Below are positions 32,103-43,784 of a DNA stretch of 64,000 bases, piece by piece. Below the pieces are notes generated by a model. The model ran no database searches. It had not been told where the DNA came from and worked only from the letters and a program-made list of their open reading frames with translations. The translations under genes were made by a program, and so were the position numbers. Source of the DNA: Pilaira anomala (lineage: Eukaryota; Mucoromycota; Mucoromycetes; Mucorales; Mucoraceae); contig JAIXMQ010000073.1 of NCBI GenBank assembly GCA_025716855.1, positions 62,001 through 126,000 on the forward strand, read 5' to 3'. Position 1 is the stretch's first letter; the number at the start of each line of letters is the position of its first letter.

Positions 32103-33420
32103 TTACTTTGATAACCAAGGATGACATTTAACTTTTTCCAATGTAATTCGATTATTTGGATTCTTTTCAAGTAATTTATCAATTAAATCCACAAGGTCAG
32201 GATCTATTTTATCAGAAGAAGAATGACAGATTCTATACATAAAAATTTTTTTTAGTATATACTTAAAAACACGTATCAAGTATTATATACTACATACGAC
32301 TTGTTCTGAATATCTGCATATAAATCGATTAAACTTGATTTTTCAAATGGTAAACGACCATAAGTAAAACAATAAAGTGTAACACCCATTGACCAGAGAT
32401 CAACGCAAGCAGGAGAAGAAGAGTTTTGTTGATGAGCTCCGTTTCGAGGAACTGTTATAAAAAAAAAATGTTAAGGAACAATACATAGTGCATTTAAAAA
32501 TTTCAAGTTATTTACCTCTTTTTAAAAGCTCAGGTGCCATAAAAGCAGGTGTACCTGTACTATTGTAACTGGGTGTGTCTGATACAATAGTGGCGTTACC
32601 AAAATCAATCAACTTGACATGCTTATCACTTGACAATAACAAGTTTTGCGGCTTTATGTCTATTGTAATTCCGTTTATTACCTTTTTTAAAAAAATAATT
32701 TTTTTTTTCTTCTTACCTCGGTGGATAATGCCGTTTTGATGTAAATGATCCACAGCGTTTACTAATTGTTTAAAAAGAGTACGTGACAGTGTGTCAGGAA
32801 AGGGTTTTGTTACTGAGTGCGGTGTGACATCCATCACAACACCCTTTTCGGCATATTCCATGACAATAAAGATAGAATCAGGATAATTTGAATCTTCAAT
32901 CACTTTAATAAACTGAATGATATTTTCATGTGGACTCAAGTCTTTTAAAACTTTAGATTCTGTATCAAGCAAGATACTACTAGGTGGATTGGGATGACTT
33001 AATTTTCTTCGTTTGGCAACACCTAATAATGTTAATGTGTCTTCGATTGATGGATCAGATAAATGTCTTCGAATAGCTGGATGAGATTGTCGCATTAATT
33101 CTGAATGATATTGTCTTTGAAGTTTTGGTTTATTAAGTTCTTTGATGGCCTATATATATAAACAAATAAAAAAAGAGAGAGAGTGTGTGTGTGTGTGTCA
33201 GATGACTTGTGTTGTTTTGAAGTAAATAAACAAAAAAAAAAAAAAAAGACTTTACATATCGAATATTGGTTTTAATGTCAACAGCTAAATGAACTATGCC
33301 AGAAGCACCGTGTCCAATTTCTTGTAATAATTTATATTGCCCATCAATACAGCGTAAATTTAATCGATTATTTTTCCATTTACGGTGTAATTCTAAAGGT
33401 GAGTTGAACCAACGTGGCAT
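32103..33420 (-). CDS. CaMKK/SNF1-activating-type serine/threonine kinase (copy 1)
   Basis: Five exons: 33256-33420, 32717-33149, 32516-32659, 32298-32451 and 32103-32232; phases agree; 341 aa. The kinase domain fills the protein: glycine loop GHGASG, catalytic Lys58 in AIKEL, the Glu-bearing helix after a 50-residue basic insertion, HRD with Asp200 (split by an intron), DIKPQN, DFG at 218-220, GTPAFMAPE, DLWSMG and a final NRITLEKVKCHPW. The insertion after the lysine, the PVMEV-like GVVMDV in the hinge and the GTPAFMAPE activation segment are typical of the CaMKK group, which in fungi phosphorylates SNF1/AMPK (Sak1, Tos3, Elm1). Substrate is inferred. It lacks the long C-terminal extensions of the yeast enzymes. 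Confidence 0.87.
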
Positions 33421-34697
33421 ATTATATGATGATTTTATGTGTGTATGTGTGTGTGTGTGTGTGTGTGTGCGGTGTAAAAATAATAATAGTAATAATAATA
33501 ATAATAATAAAAGAAGAAAAAGGGAAAAAAGAAAATGTGAATGTTTATTTTATATCTAAAATTAATAATAACCTTGGCGTATATGTGTGTGCTATCTACA
33601 AATGAGTTAAAAAAAGAAATGTTTATATAGAAGAAAGGGGGGGGGGATGAGAGAGGGTGAAAAGAACCAGTAAGAGCTCCCTTTTTTATTCTTTTCTTGG
33701 CCCCTCTCTCTCTCTCAAAAAAACTATTGTCCCCCCCTATTAAGTTTTTTTTTATCAGTAATCATCTGCTTGTTCGCCACGCGATCTCTTTCTTTTATAT
33801 TTTTTTCCAAATCAGGGTCGGTTCCGACGCAATGTTAAAGCCATACTAAATATTTCGTAATGCTTTCTATTTTTATTTATTTATCACATTTTTAACGTTT
33901 TAAAAATAATATATAAAAAAGGCACAGACCTTGTTTTTTTTTGGTTATATCCTTTTTTAAGCATATACTAATGCAACATCACGTCGTCTTGCAGTTTCAT
34001 ATATTTATCATCTGATTAATTTTCATACAATTTTAGTGTAGTATATAAAAAAAAAAAAAATGTATATATATATTTTTACTACCGAGAGTTTTTATTGTTA
34101 AATACAATGTAGTGTACTACTATATAACTAAACGGGTAAATAAAATTTTATGCATATTAATATCAACCAGTGGAGAATCCCTTTTAAAGAGGTAAATGAG
34201 GGTAAAAAAATTACGCCCAACTAAATATTTTAAAATATGTGTGTGGTGTGTATGTGCACGCAACGTTAGCAAAGCCATTTCTATTTTTGATATTGCAAGA
34301 TTTTCTTGGCGTGATTTCAATCGTATTTGACAGCTTTAAACAAGGTTTTTTTTTTCACGTGTAAAAACAATTATTATATGACATAATTTAAACAATTTTT
34401 CTCCCCCATTTCTAATTAATATAGTATTTGAGCCCTGTTTTACATACAATAATAATAATTATGTTTAAAATAAATTAAAGAGGGGATTTAATTTCGGTGC
34501 ATGAATTACATAGAAATAATCATAAACAACATACGACAACAAATGACTCATCCTCCCAAAATCTATTTAAAAAAAAAATTAATGAAATGTGTGTGTGTGT
34601 GTGTGTGTGTGTGTTGCTCTAATTCATATATATATATATATATATATACATACACACACAAGCACACACAATAATAATTTATTCAACACAAAAAATT
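33421..34697. other. 1.3-kb spacer spanning the presumed duplication edge
   Basis: Kinase 5' flank with (TG)n at 33440-33470, (AAT)n at 33478-33510 and a G-run, then AT-rich DNA. Further on are (GT)n at 34589-34612 and (AT)n at 34626-34648, close to the end of the phosphoglycerate dehydrogenase gene. No gene seen. Match to copy 2 is followed only to 34115 because the window ends. Confidence 0.5.
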
Positions 34698-36114
34698 TTA
34701 ATAAAGGACACGAGTTCTAATGTTAGCAGGAGTAGCAACAATAGCATCATGAACAGATTGTAAATTCTCCTGTGAAACGTTTGAAATATCAGCCATGACA
34801 TAAGCAATCTCACCCTTTGAATCAGAATATTGCTTTTCAACATTATGTTCAGCAAAGATTTCATTGATCTTACGGAGTACACCAGGAATATTACGATGAA
34901 TATAAAGTACACGTACAGTATCTTTATCTTCTTGAGAGATAGCACGTAAATCAATTTCAGGGAAATTAACTGCACCAAGAGAAGTACCTTCATTAATGAA
35001 TTTTGTTAATGCACTAGAGACTTCAATACCAATCATCGATTGAGCTTCTTCAGTGGAACCACCAATATGTGGTGTCATAATCAAGTTTTTAGCAGACAAT
35101 AAATCAGGATAATCAGTAAAGAAATGACCATTAGAAGCAGGCTCTTTAGGAAACACATCAACAGCTGCACCAGCAAGATGACCAGAATGTAAAGCTTTAG
35201 CTAGTGCTGGAATTTGAACAACTGTACCACGAGCATTATTTAAAAGATAGGACCCCTTCTTCATTATATTTAATTCACGTTCTCCAATCATATTCTTTGT
35301 ATCTTCTGTCTCGGGTACATGGATTGAAACAAAATCAGAGATGGCTAATAAATCTTCAAGTGAATCCATGGGCTTGGCTTGTCCAAGTGGCATGATTTGA
35401 AGTACATCATAAAAGTAAACGGTCATACCCATTGCTTCTGCCAACACGGATAATTGAGCTCCAATATGTCCATACCCAATAATACCAAGAACCTTGTGTC
35501 GAATCTCATAACATTTACTAGATACCTTATTCCAGATACCTTGATGCATTTCTGTGTTACGATCACCTAATTGACGAGCAAGTGTAATTAATTCTCCAAT
35601 CACTAACTCTGCTACTGATCTTGAGTTACTAAAAGGAGAGTTAAATACAGCAATCTACATATAAAAAAAAAATTAATTTTGATTTTAATTTTTCTTCCCT
35701 TATTAACTTACACCCTTGTTGGCAGCATGCTTAAGGTCAACTTGATTTGTACCAATACAGAAACAACCTACTGCTAAAAGGTTTTTGGCTTCATCCAATA
35801 CATCCTTGGTAAGTTTAGTCTTTGAACGGATACCAACCACATGAACATCTCTAATTTTCTCAATCAATTCATCACCCACTAAAGCCTTGGCATAAGTCTC
35901 GACCTAGATATAAAGTACTTGGTAAGAATAGAGAAGGAAATACGCGTTTCAATAAAATTACCTGGTATCCTTGTTTCTTAAAGGCCTCGACAGCAGTAGT
36001 ATTAACATTTTCCAACAAAAGAATCTTTACTTCAGAGGTATTAAAAGGTCTAAGCACTTTAGGTTTATTTTGGGTAAAAGAGGAACCACGAGCACGAGTA
36101 TTTGTATCAGACAT
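34698..36114 (-). CDS. SER3: D-3-phosphoglycerate dehydrogenase with ACT domain
   Basis: Three exons, 35962-36114, 35712-35903 and 34698-35654; phases agree; 433 aa. It has the substrate-binding half, then the NAD domain with GIIGYGHIG (Rossmann GxGxxG), an active-site Arg in NNARGTVV, and His in MTPHIGGSTEEAQ. The C-terminal 80 residues (RVLYIHRNIPGVLRKINEIF...) form an ACT domain, the usual site of serine feedback inhibition. It oxidises 3-phosphoglycerate in the first step of serine synthesis. It is divergent from the MET2-like gene (382 bp apart); both feed sulfur amino-acid and one-carbon metabolism, so co-regulation is plausible. SER3/SER33 orthology is by family only. Confidence 0.95.
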
Positions 36115-36496
36115 GTCTTTATATATTATATATATATGTCAAAAAAAGAAAGATAAAAATAAAAAAGATTAAAATCTTTTTTTATTTCGGTGAAATAAAA
36201 ATTTATGATTCATCATTTAACGTCACTTAAAAAGATTTGTGTCATCTTTAGCAAAAATAATTGGTTATTACGAATCTCATTTCATTGGTCAATTTTATCC
36301 ATCACCATCACCATCAGCAACCATCGAAAGTTTCTATAACGCATAAATATAATTTTTTTTTTTTTTAATCATTCTTTTTCTTTTATCTGTAGACACACAC
36401 AACGAGATAAATCATCACTTAAAAATACTTTGATATATATATACACACACACTCACATACACTCACTCACTCACTCACTCACTCACTCACAAAATC
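36115..36496. promoter_or_regulatory. Divergent promoter between SER3 and MET2 genes
   Basis: Contains ACGTCA at 36220-36225 (CRE-like), a TGATTCA at about 36206-36212 that resembles a Gcn4/AP-1 half match, and a (TCAC)n microsatellite at 36460-36490 ending 6 bp before the MET2 ATG. Binding is inference only. Confidence 0.4.
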
Positions 36497-37935
36497 ATGC
36501 AATCTTATAAAACTTATGCAACCCTAAAAGAGTTACCACCAGCTGAATCCAAAAACAAGTTGGTCCACTTAATTCCTGATCAAAATATCACCATCATTCC
36601 TGAATACACTTTAGAATCAGGTACAAAAATCCATCAGGTACCCATCGCCTGGAAATCTTGGGGAAAGCTAAATGAAAGAGCTGATAACTGTATGGTCATC
36701 TGTCATGCATTAACAGGCAGTGCCGATGTAGAAGATTGGTGGGGTCCTCTCATGGGTCCTAGGAGAGCTTTTGATTACACCAAGTTCTTTATCGTCTGTT
36801 GTAATGTACTCGGTTCTCCTTATGGATCTGCTTCTCCTTTAACCATCAATCCTGAAACGAACAAGATCTATGGTCCTGAATTTCCTTTGGTCAGTGTCAG
36901 AGATGATGTAGGCCTTCATCGTTTGATCTTGGATCATTTGGGTGTGAAACAAATTGCCGTTTGTGTAGGTGGGTCTATGGGTGGTATGCAGGTTTTAGAG
37001 TGGGCTCAAATGGGTCAAGAATATGTCAAGACCATTGTACCCATTGCTACTTCTGGACGTCATTCTGCTTGGGGTATTAGTTGGGGTGAAGCTCAAAGAC
37101 AATCGATCTATAGTGATCCCAATTATGGTAATATATATATATATATATAAAAAAAAGATATTAGAGTTATTAAAGTATCCTTCGTTTTTTTTTTTTTTTT
37201 ATACATATGTATATAGCGGATGGCTATTATACCGATAATGAAGCACCCGTCGTCGGTCTCTCAGCGGCAAGAATGTCTGCTTTATTGACTTATCGATCCC
37301 GGGACTCGTTTGAATCAAGATTTGGACGTAAAGCAGCCGAATCAAAACAAAAGCCACACCGAGCGAATTCATCAGGAGAAGCCAATCGATTAATTCATAA
37401 CGATGGACATCATCGTGCCAGTAGTCCACCTACCACCACAACCACAATCAATGACCAAGAACAAGACAAGATGCCACAACCTTTTGTATTCTCTGCACAA
37501 TCTTATCTTAGATACCAAGGCACTAAATTTATTAATCGATTTGATGCAAATTGTTATATCGCATTAACGCGAAAGATGGACTCACATGATATTTCACGAG
37601 GAAGAGGAGATTATTTTGATCTATTAGCATCCATTAGTCAACCTGCTTTAGTGATTGGCATCGAATCAGATGGATTGTTTACGATTTCCGAACAGTATGA
37701 GTTAGCGGAAGGTATGAAGGAAACGGAAATGATCGTGATTGATTCACCGGATGGACATGATGGATTTCTCTTGGAGTTTGACCAGATTAATAGACACCTT
37801 TTGAATTTTATTAAGCGTGTTGTACCGGATATCTATAATTCAAGTACGATTTCTGAGGAAGAAGCAAGTGAGGTTGTGAAAGCTACAAAGACGAGTTTGT
37901 TTGGTGAAGCTGAAGTAGATATTACTCAATGGTAG
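36497..37935 (+). CDS. MET2: Homoserine O-acetyltransferase
   Basis: Two exons, 36497-37127 and 37217-37935; phases agree; 449 aa. Alpha/beta-hydrolase-type acyltransferase: HALTGSADVEDWW, the nucleophile elbow GGSMGG with Ser160, GISWGEAQRQ, LTYRSRDSFESRFGR, a catalytic Asp in IGIESDGLF, and the catalytic His in PDGHDGFL. A Thr/Pro/His-rich insertion (HRASSPPTTTTT region, about residues 280-300) is low complexity and typical of fungal Met2 loops. It acetylates L-homoserine with acetyl-CoA for methionine synthesis. The TCAC repeat immediately before the start codon probably lies in the 5' UTR. Confidence 0.96.
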
Positions 37936-38212
37936 TATAGAAATGTGTATAAAATAAAGTTTTAGATTATTATTATTATTATTTTTTTTTTTTTTGTGTA
38001 TGTATGTACAAAAAGTTTATTTCTCGTTTTTTTTTTAACCCTTGCTTATTGTATACACATATTATGCAAGGTCCTCTACATAAAACGTCTGATACAAAAA
38101 GGAATGGCTTTTTGTCAATTCTTGGATTGTTTTTTTTTTCTTATTTTTCGAAATGCAGTTCAGATGCAAACAGTTATTTTAAAACGTTCTCTCTTAAGTG
38201 AGTTTACCCGTT

Positions 38213-38244
<32 letters not shown>

Positions 38245-38534
38245 GTTATTTCCTGGACTATATAAACAAATGTCCTTTATAATTACAATAAGCCGAGTTT
38301 AACAAAATATAAGAGTTTATCCTCCCCCCCCCCCCTTTATTTGTTTTTTGTACCTGAAATCACGAAATGTTTGTTACAAATTTTGCAATCTTGTACGAAA
38401 AAAAGATGGTGAAAATACATATCATCATGACTTTATTACAGAAAAAAAAAAAAAGTAATATAAGTACATGCAAAAACAAAGACGTATGCTTAATCATTTG
38501 ATTTCATTCTGTTTCATGTGTTTTTTATTTATTT
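37936..38534. other. 3' spacer between MET2 and aldo-keto reductase genes
   Basis: Convergent 3' flanks with poly-T, poly-A (about 38220-38244) and a C-run (38324-38335). No gene seen; plus-strand frames here are Phe/Leu-rich shadows. Confidence 0.5.
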
Positions 38535-38921
38535 TTATTTTGTATGTAAACCGAAAACATCAACATCCCAAGAATAGTAAGGATCACCTAATCGATGAGA
38601 TTCTTTACCTTCGATCAACTTATTAATATCTTCAAAATCTTGATCATTCAACTTGACATGAACAAGATTAGAAATAATTCGAGTTCCTGTCACCGATTTA
38701 GGAATCACTGCATAACCTCGTTTGATTCCCCAGGCAATTAAAATTTGTGCGGTGGTTGCATGATTTCTTTCAGCCATTTTAATCTAAATAAATAATTAGC
38801 ATTTTCGTCGTTATGTGCATTAGTTACTTTATAAAACACTGACAATACTTGGGTCCTTCATTAATGGTGAATCACTACTACCTAAAGGAGAATAAGCAGT
38901 AACTAGATATAGAAAGCATTA

Positions 38922-38958
<37 letters not shown>

Positions 38959-39866
38959 TCTACCTAAAATATCATGATCTTGACAATATTTTACCAACTC
39001 AAATTGAGGTAAATAGGGATGAATCTCAATTTGATTTACTGCAGGTGGGACTTTTTGTGTCTTTGATAACTTTTCAAAATTATCAATACTAAAGTTACTC
39101 ACACCAATCGTACGTAATTTTTCTCCCAACAATTCTTCCATTGCCTACACATAAAAAAAAAAAAAATCATTATTTTTTGAAAAAACTGATTTTGTATTAT
39201 GTAGACTTACAGCGTAGGTCACGGTAAAATCAGTATCATCTAACAAAATATGACCTTCAGCGTCTCTTGGTTGCTTGACATCAGAAGGTTGGAAAGAAAC
39301 AGGCCTAAAAAAAAAAATGTTAATACTTGACTAAATCTTGATAATAGACAAATGTTTTACCAGTGCATAAGGTAAAGATCAAGGTACTCCAGTTGAAGAT
39401 TAGCAAGTGAGGTCTCAAAAGCAGTTTTGACAAGTTCAGGTCGATGACATGTATTCCAAAGTTTGGTTGTAATAAAAAGTTCGGATCGTGCTACTCCACT
39501 ATCTTTAATTGCCTGTCCTACCTCTTTTTCATTACCATCTATTATATATATATATATAATTTGTTAGAAAGACAAAAAAAAACATACTTGAAATTTATTT
39601 TACAAACAAATGCTGTATCAATATGTCGATAACTAAGAAGAATAGATGAATAAATGAAAATATTGGTATCTTTATTTATATTTACCCCGCTTTGATGGCT
39701 GTAATGACAGCATCGTATACTTCAGAAGGTTTGGATTTCCAGGTACCAAGACCAATAGCTGGGATCGTTTGACCGTTGTTTCTATTATATATAACTTTTA
39801 ATTTAATTTGTATTTCCTTATTATATCTAAAGAGCACTCTTACAACTTGAAAACTTGTCCAGACAT
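38535..39866 (-). CDS. Aldo-keto reductase
   Basis: Eight exons: 39844-39866, 39686-39781, 39604-39632, 39361-39538, 39211-39304, 38964-39144, 38844-38902 and 38535-38783. All phases agree; 302 aa. The AKR tetrad is complete across exon joins: Asp in HIDTA, Tyr in VYGNE, Lys in TTKLW and His in LMHWP. Further signatures are [27 protein letters not shown] and VIPKSV. It is an NADPH-dependent reductase of aldehydes or sugars, of the glycerol dehydrogenase/xylose reductase-like group; the exact substrate is not readable. Exon 3 is only 29 nt. Donor choice at exon 3 (GT at 39603) was set by restoring VYGNE. A (GA)n tract begins immediately upstream of the start codon. Confidence 0.93.
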
Positions 39867-39918
<52 letters not shown>

Positions 39919-40994
39919 GATTTAGCTTCCCAGGACGGGAAACTTTTGAATTAGGGTAATTGCTGATATTGAATTCGCCACGATAGGGAAAAATTTAGGG
40001 TAAATTATGATTACTTCAGCAAAATGATAAAAAAGACTAATTTATATCTATAGCACAGCAATGTTTCAAGTTATCAATTGAATGATTTAAAAAAAAACTA
40101 GATAGTAGATTTATGTGTCTACTACCATTTTTATAAACCTCAACTATATACATATATAAAATATTATACTTATGTTGAAGGTTAGATATAAATGGATAAA
40201 TGAATTGCCAATTGGCTTTCGAGCAGCGCATCATGAATTGCCCAATCATATCTTTATATTGCTTGAAGTAAGTATTTTATTTGCATTGACGAGTACATTG
40301 TAAAAAGGTGGAAGATAGAGGCGTGAAATTATATTAATCAACAAGTGAATAAAAATTTATAGAATCTCTTGTTGAAAAACTATACAAATTCATTTTTTTT
40401 TTAACTTCATACTGCTTCCTTGAACTAACATAGTATCCTATTTACTTTTGAGTATTGCTCTTTTTTACTAATAAGAAATAAAGGCTCCCAGTAAGGACAT
40501 TCATATTCAAAATACTCACTACTCTATTCAAAATAGATAAAATGCCCTTTATAAAAAGAAAGGAAGACGTTTGTAAGAATAAAAGAAAAAAAACATACTA
40601 GTTAAAGGCAGTCAAAGCCAACTGAGAGGAAAGTCATTAGTCATCATTGACTGTTTTAGTAAACCAGATCCATCACTTTTCTCGTTGGGGTAGGCTTAGA
40701 CAGCTTTGTATATTATGCATATATTGACTATCACTTTTTAATTAAAAGATTCGTGATACTACTATTTGACTTGATATGTTTTTTTTTATTAAACTACAAA
40801 ATATAAACATGAAAGCAGTATGTAATATCCTAAAAGAAAGAGTTATGTATGCATCATCCAGACGTGACACATTGTATTGATTCAATTTTTGAACATAAAG
40901 AGAACCGAGAGGATATTTATTTACATATAGACAAGAACTTTTATTATTATAATAGGTCATAGAAAAAAGAAAAGAAAGAAAGAATCAAACAAAT
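39867..40994. other. 1.1-kb spacer with (GA)n repeat
   Basis: A (GA)n microsatellite at about 39868-39915 abuts the reductase start. The rest is AT-rich with no gene recognised. Confidence 0.5.
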
Positions 40995-43634
40995 TTATCT
41001 TCTATCTTCCATAATCCAGACAGTCTTAAATTTTTTTTTCACAATACGAGCCTTTTCCAATCTACGTCTGATAATCTTTCTACGCTTAAACATGCGTTCC
41101 ATCTCCTTATTCGATAACTCAAGCTCCGTTTCTTCTGACCAGTCAATTCGTCGTTTCTTCTTTTGAGTTTTTGTACTGTCATGGCTTGAATCGACCAAAG
41201 GTGTAACTCGATCCCTACATATCCAGCCATTTTCATCATCAATCCTTGGCTCATCGATCATGGGTTCATCAATAACAGGTTCATCAATAACAGGTTCATC
41301 AATAACAGGTTCATCAATAAAAGGTTCATCAATAACAGGTTCATCAACCATGGGTTGATCAATAATAGGTTCATCAACCATGGGCTCATCGATAATAGGT
41401 TTATCAACCATGGGCTCATCAATAACAGGCTCATCAACCATGGGTTCATCAATAACAGGTTCATCATGCATACTTTGTGAAGTATTAAAAAAGCCTTCGA
41501 GATATTCATCCATTGTTTCTGCTTTAATCTCTTTGTCTTCATCATGAGAGATACGACGAGAAGGAGCAGTATCAGTAGTAACTTCGACAGGATCAACTAC
41601 AATGAACCCTTCATCTTCATCAGGTGGTGGTGCCTCCACTGCTTCATGAATAGAACCTACAAGTGTCACATCGGATGATTGTGAGGAGCAAGGTTCAGTA
41701 CCAACCAAGAGATCTGCAGTTTCACTTTCATTACTGGATGGTGTAGGCTCTCGTTTAAAGAATGAGTTGACAAATCCTGCTTGTCTATCCAATACTGCCC
41801 GTAATCGCAGGAAGCTACTTACATAGTCATTTATTCTGCTCACTGCAGGTGCTTGGTCATCTACATCTGTGCTTTCTGGGCCTTGTCTTTCTACATGAAG
41901 ATCACCATCATTTGTACTTTCTTCTGGAGGAATCATATCATCACTTGCACCTTCTTCTTCTTCTTGTCTTTCTTCTGGATGGATACCATCATCACTTATG
42001 CTTTCTTCTGGATGGATACCATCATCGCTTATGCTTTCTTCTGGATGGATACTATCATCACTTATGCTTTCTTCCTTTCTTTCTTCTGGATGGATACTAC
42101 CATCACTTATTCCTTCTTCTTTCTCATAAATATCTTCTGCTTCACTTGCATTTTCTGATTCAGTTACATCTTTTGTCTCTACTATAGATGGATCTTGATG
42201 CGTACCGTTCTTCTCTACATGGTCTTCTTGTATTAATTGGATATTATCTGCACTTTGTACATCATGCGAGTCTTGTGCTACAGTAAGTAGTTCGTTTAAT
42301 GATTCTGTTACACTTTCATCTTCCATCATAAGATCATTCTTTGTATCAATAGCGTTTGTCTCCGTCCTATTATTACCGTCTTGCATAATATAGTCATCTA
42401 CCGTCATATCCACAGCGTCTACGAAAACATCATCGGCTTCAAAAAGACAGGCTTGTAGATCGTCATGGTGGAATGTATCTTCGACATCCATGAATTCCTC
42501 ATCATCATCGTCTTCTTCTTCTTTGTCTTCCTCTACTTCTTCGACTACTTCTTCTGCTACTTCTCCCATTACTTTTTCCTTTATTTCTTTGAATACTACA
42601 TCTTCCACAATATCTTCCATGACATCTTCTACGGCTTCTTTTACAACTTCTTCCTCTACTTCTACCTTTACTTTTTTCATTGCTTCTTCTTCTTCTTTGT
42701 CTTCCTCTACTTCTGCTGATACTTCTTCCACTACTTCTGCTGATACTTCTTCCTCTACTTCTGCTGGTACTTCTTTCTCTACTTCTGCTGGTACTTCTTC
42801 CTCTACTTCTGCTGGTACTTCTTCCTCTACTTCTGCTGGTACTTCTTCCTCTACTTCTGCTGGTACTTCTTCCTCTACTTCTGCTGGTACTTCTTTCTTT
42901 ACTTCTGCTGGTACTTCTTTCTTTACTTCTGCTGATACGTCTTCCTCTACTTTTTCTTTCTCCTCTTCTTCATCACTATCATCCGAAGAAGATATGTAAC
43001 GTTCAATAACTATTTCAATTTCTTGGATTTGAGACGCACTGGCTCTTTCTGTTTTATTTTCATCCTTAGAACCTTGATCTGATTCTTTCTTATCAGTAAT
43101 ATTTAAATGGGATGAGGCAGTAATGAGTTTTAAAGAGGGCTGTTGAATAGATGCTTGTGTATCGTTAGATGTATGATTTGACATATCTAAAGATGGTTGT
43201 GACGAGGTTGTGAGGTTAAGAGAGTCTTGATTGGATGATGAAAAAACCTGTTTAGAGAGTGGCGTATTCATGTTATTGAGTAAAGAGATTGGTATAATAG
43301 ACTGAGTAGATAAGTCAGTGGTATCCTTTTCGTTTTGTTGAACGCGTTGACTATATGTTTTATGTGTGGAAGTAGGTTGAATGAGTTTTTTCTTTTGTGT
43401 TGAACCGATTATGATATTTGGTAAGTTTGATGTCGGCCGAGTATTATTATTAGTTGTGGTAGAATCTTGGTTACTCCATAAATCAGAAAGAATGCGTTGA
43501 TCATGTTCTGAAGGAAGTAAGAAATCGTCCATGAGACGTGAGGTTGTAGGTGGTGAAGATACAAATTCTGCGTCGATAATGTTCCTTCGTGGTAACTTTC
43601 GTCTCGTCTTTTTTTGTCGTGGCTGTTCAGTCAT
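40995..43634 (-). CDS. Long acidic repeat protein, probably nuclear
   Basis: Single exon, 879 aa; family not recognised. A basic N-terminus (KKTRRKLPRR) and a basic C-terminus (KRRKIIRRRLEKARIVKKKF) flank a very acidic, repetitive middle. There are three repeat blocks: an EVPAEVEE-type octapeptide repeated about ten times near residues 240-310, a SISDDGIHPEE-type unit repeated four times near 540-600, and a DEPVIDEPM-type unit repeated more than ten times near 745-805. The C-terminal RIDWSEETELELSNKEMERMF segment is the only globular-looking, possibly conserved part. The basic ends suggest nuclear or nucleic-acid association; this is inference. The tandem DNA repeats may change length between strains. 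Confidence 0.7.
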   Translation of the reverse strand: MTEQPRQKKTRRKLPRRNIIDAEFVSSPPTTSRLMDDFLLPSEHDQRILSDLWSNQDSTTTNNNTRPTSNLPNIIIGSTQKKKLIQPTSTHKTYSQRVQQNEKDTTDLSTQSIIPISLLNNMNTPLSKQVFSSSNQDSLNLTTSSQPSLDMSNHTSNDTQASIQQPSLKLITASSHLNITDKKESDQGSKDENKTERASASQIQEIEIVIERYISSSDDSDEEEEKEKVEEDVSAEVKKEVPAEVKKEVPAEVEEEVPAEVEEEVPAEVEEEVPAEVEEEVPAEVEKEVPAEVEEEVSAEVVEEVSAEVEEDKEEEEAMKKVKVEVEEEVVKEAVEDVMEDIVEDVVFKEIKEKVMGEVAEEVVEEVEEDKEEEDDDDEEFMDVEDTFHHDDLQACLFEADDVFVDAVDMTVDDYIMQDGNNRTETNAIDTKNDLMMEDESVTESLNELLTVAQDSHDVQSADNIQLIQEDHVEKNGTHQDPSIVETKDVTESENASEAEDIYEKEEGISDGSIHPEERKEESISDDSIHPEESISDDGIHPEESISDDGIHPEERQEEEEGASDDMIPPEESTNDGDLHVERQGPESTDVDDQAPAVSRINDYVSSFLRLRAVLDRQAGFVNSFFKREPTPSSNESETADLLVGTEPCSSQSSDVTLVGSIHEAVEAPPPDEDEGFIVVDPVEVTTDTAPSRRISHDEDKEIKAETMDEYLEGFFNTSQSMHDEPVIDEPMVDEPVIDEPMVDKPIIDEPMVDEPIIDQPMVDEPVIDEPFIDEPVIDEPVIDEPVIDEPMIDEPRIDDENGWICRDRVTPLVDSSHDSTKTQKKKRRIDWSEETELELSNKEMERMFKRRKIIRRRLEKARIVKKKFKTVWIMEDRR

Positions 43635-43784
43635 AATGTTTTTTTTTTTTTTTTTAAAAAAAAAAGAAGAGTGTGTTATTTTTTCCTGAAAATAAAAAAA
43701 AAAAAAATTATTGTTTATTTATTAATTTCCCATCTTTTTTTTTATAATATACATATATCTCTTTTTCTTTTACTCTGTAAAGTT

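Larger units (their letters stand above)
24192..34115. repeat. Segmental duplication, copy 1 (at least 9.9 kb)
   Basis: The sequence from the poly-T tract at about 24192 to 34115 recurs in direct orientation at 54134-64000. Copies share all features in order: left ORF, hairpin repeats, minisatellites, PEX13 and kinase. The left 1.7 kb differs by scattered, mostly transitional substitutions plus small indels. The middle (26.0-29.0 kb) and the kinase region are nearly identical. The right boundary is unknown because copy 2 reaches the window end while still matching. Confidence 0.95.

Noticed and set aside
42465..43009. Plus-strand frames rich in Ser/Thr or Leu opposite the acidic repeat protein
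   Set aside because: They are antisense readings of the GAA/GTA-rich repeats; the minus-strand frame is three times longer and has sensible ends.
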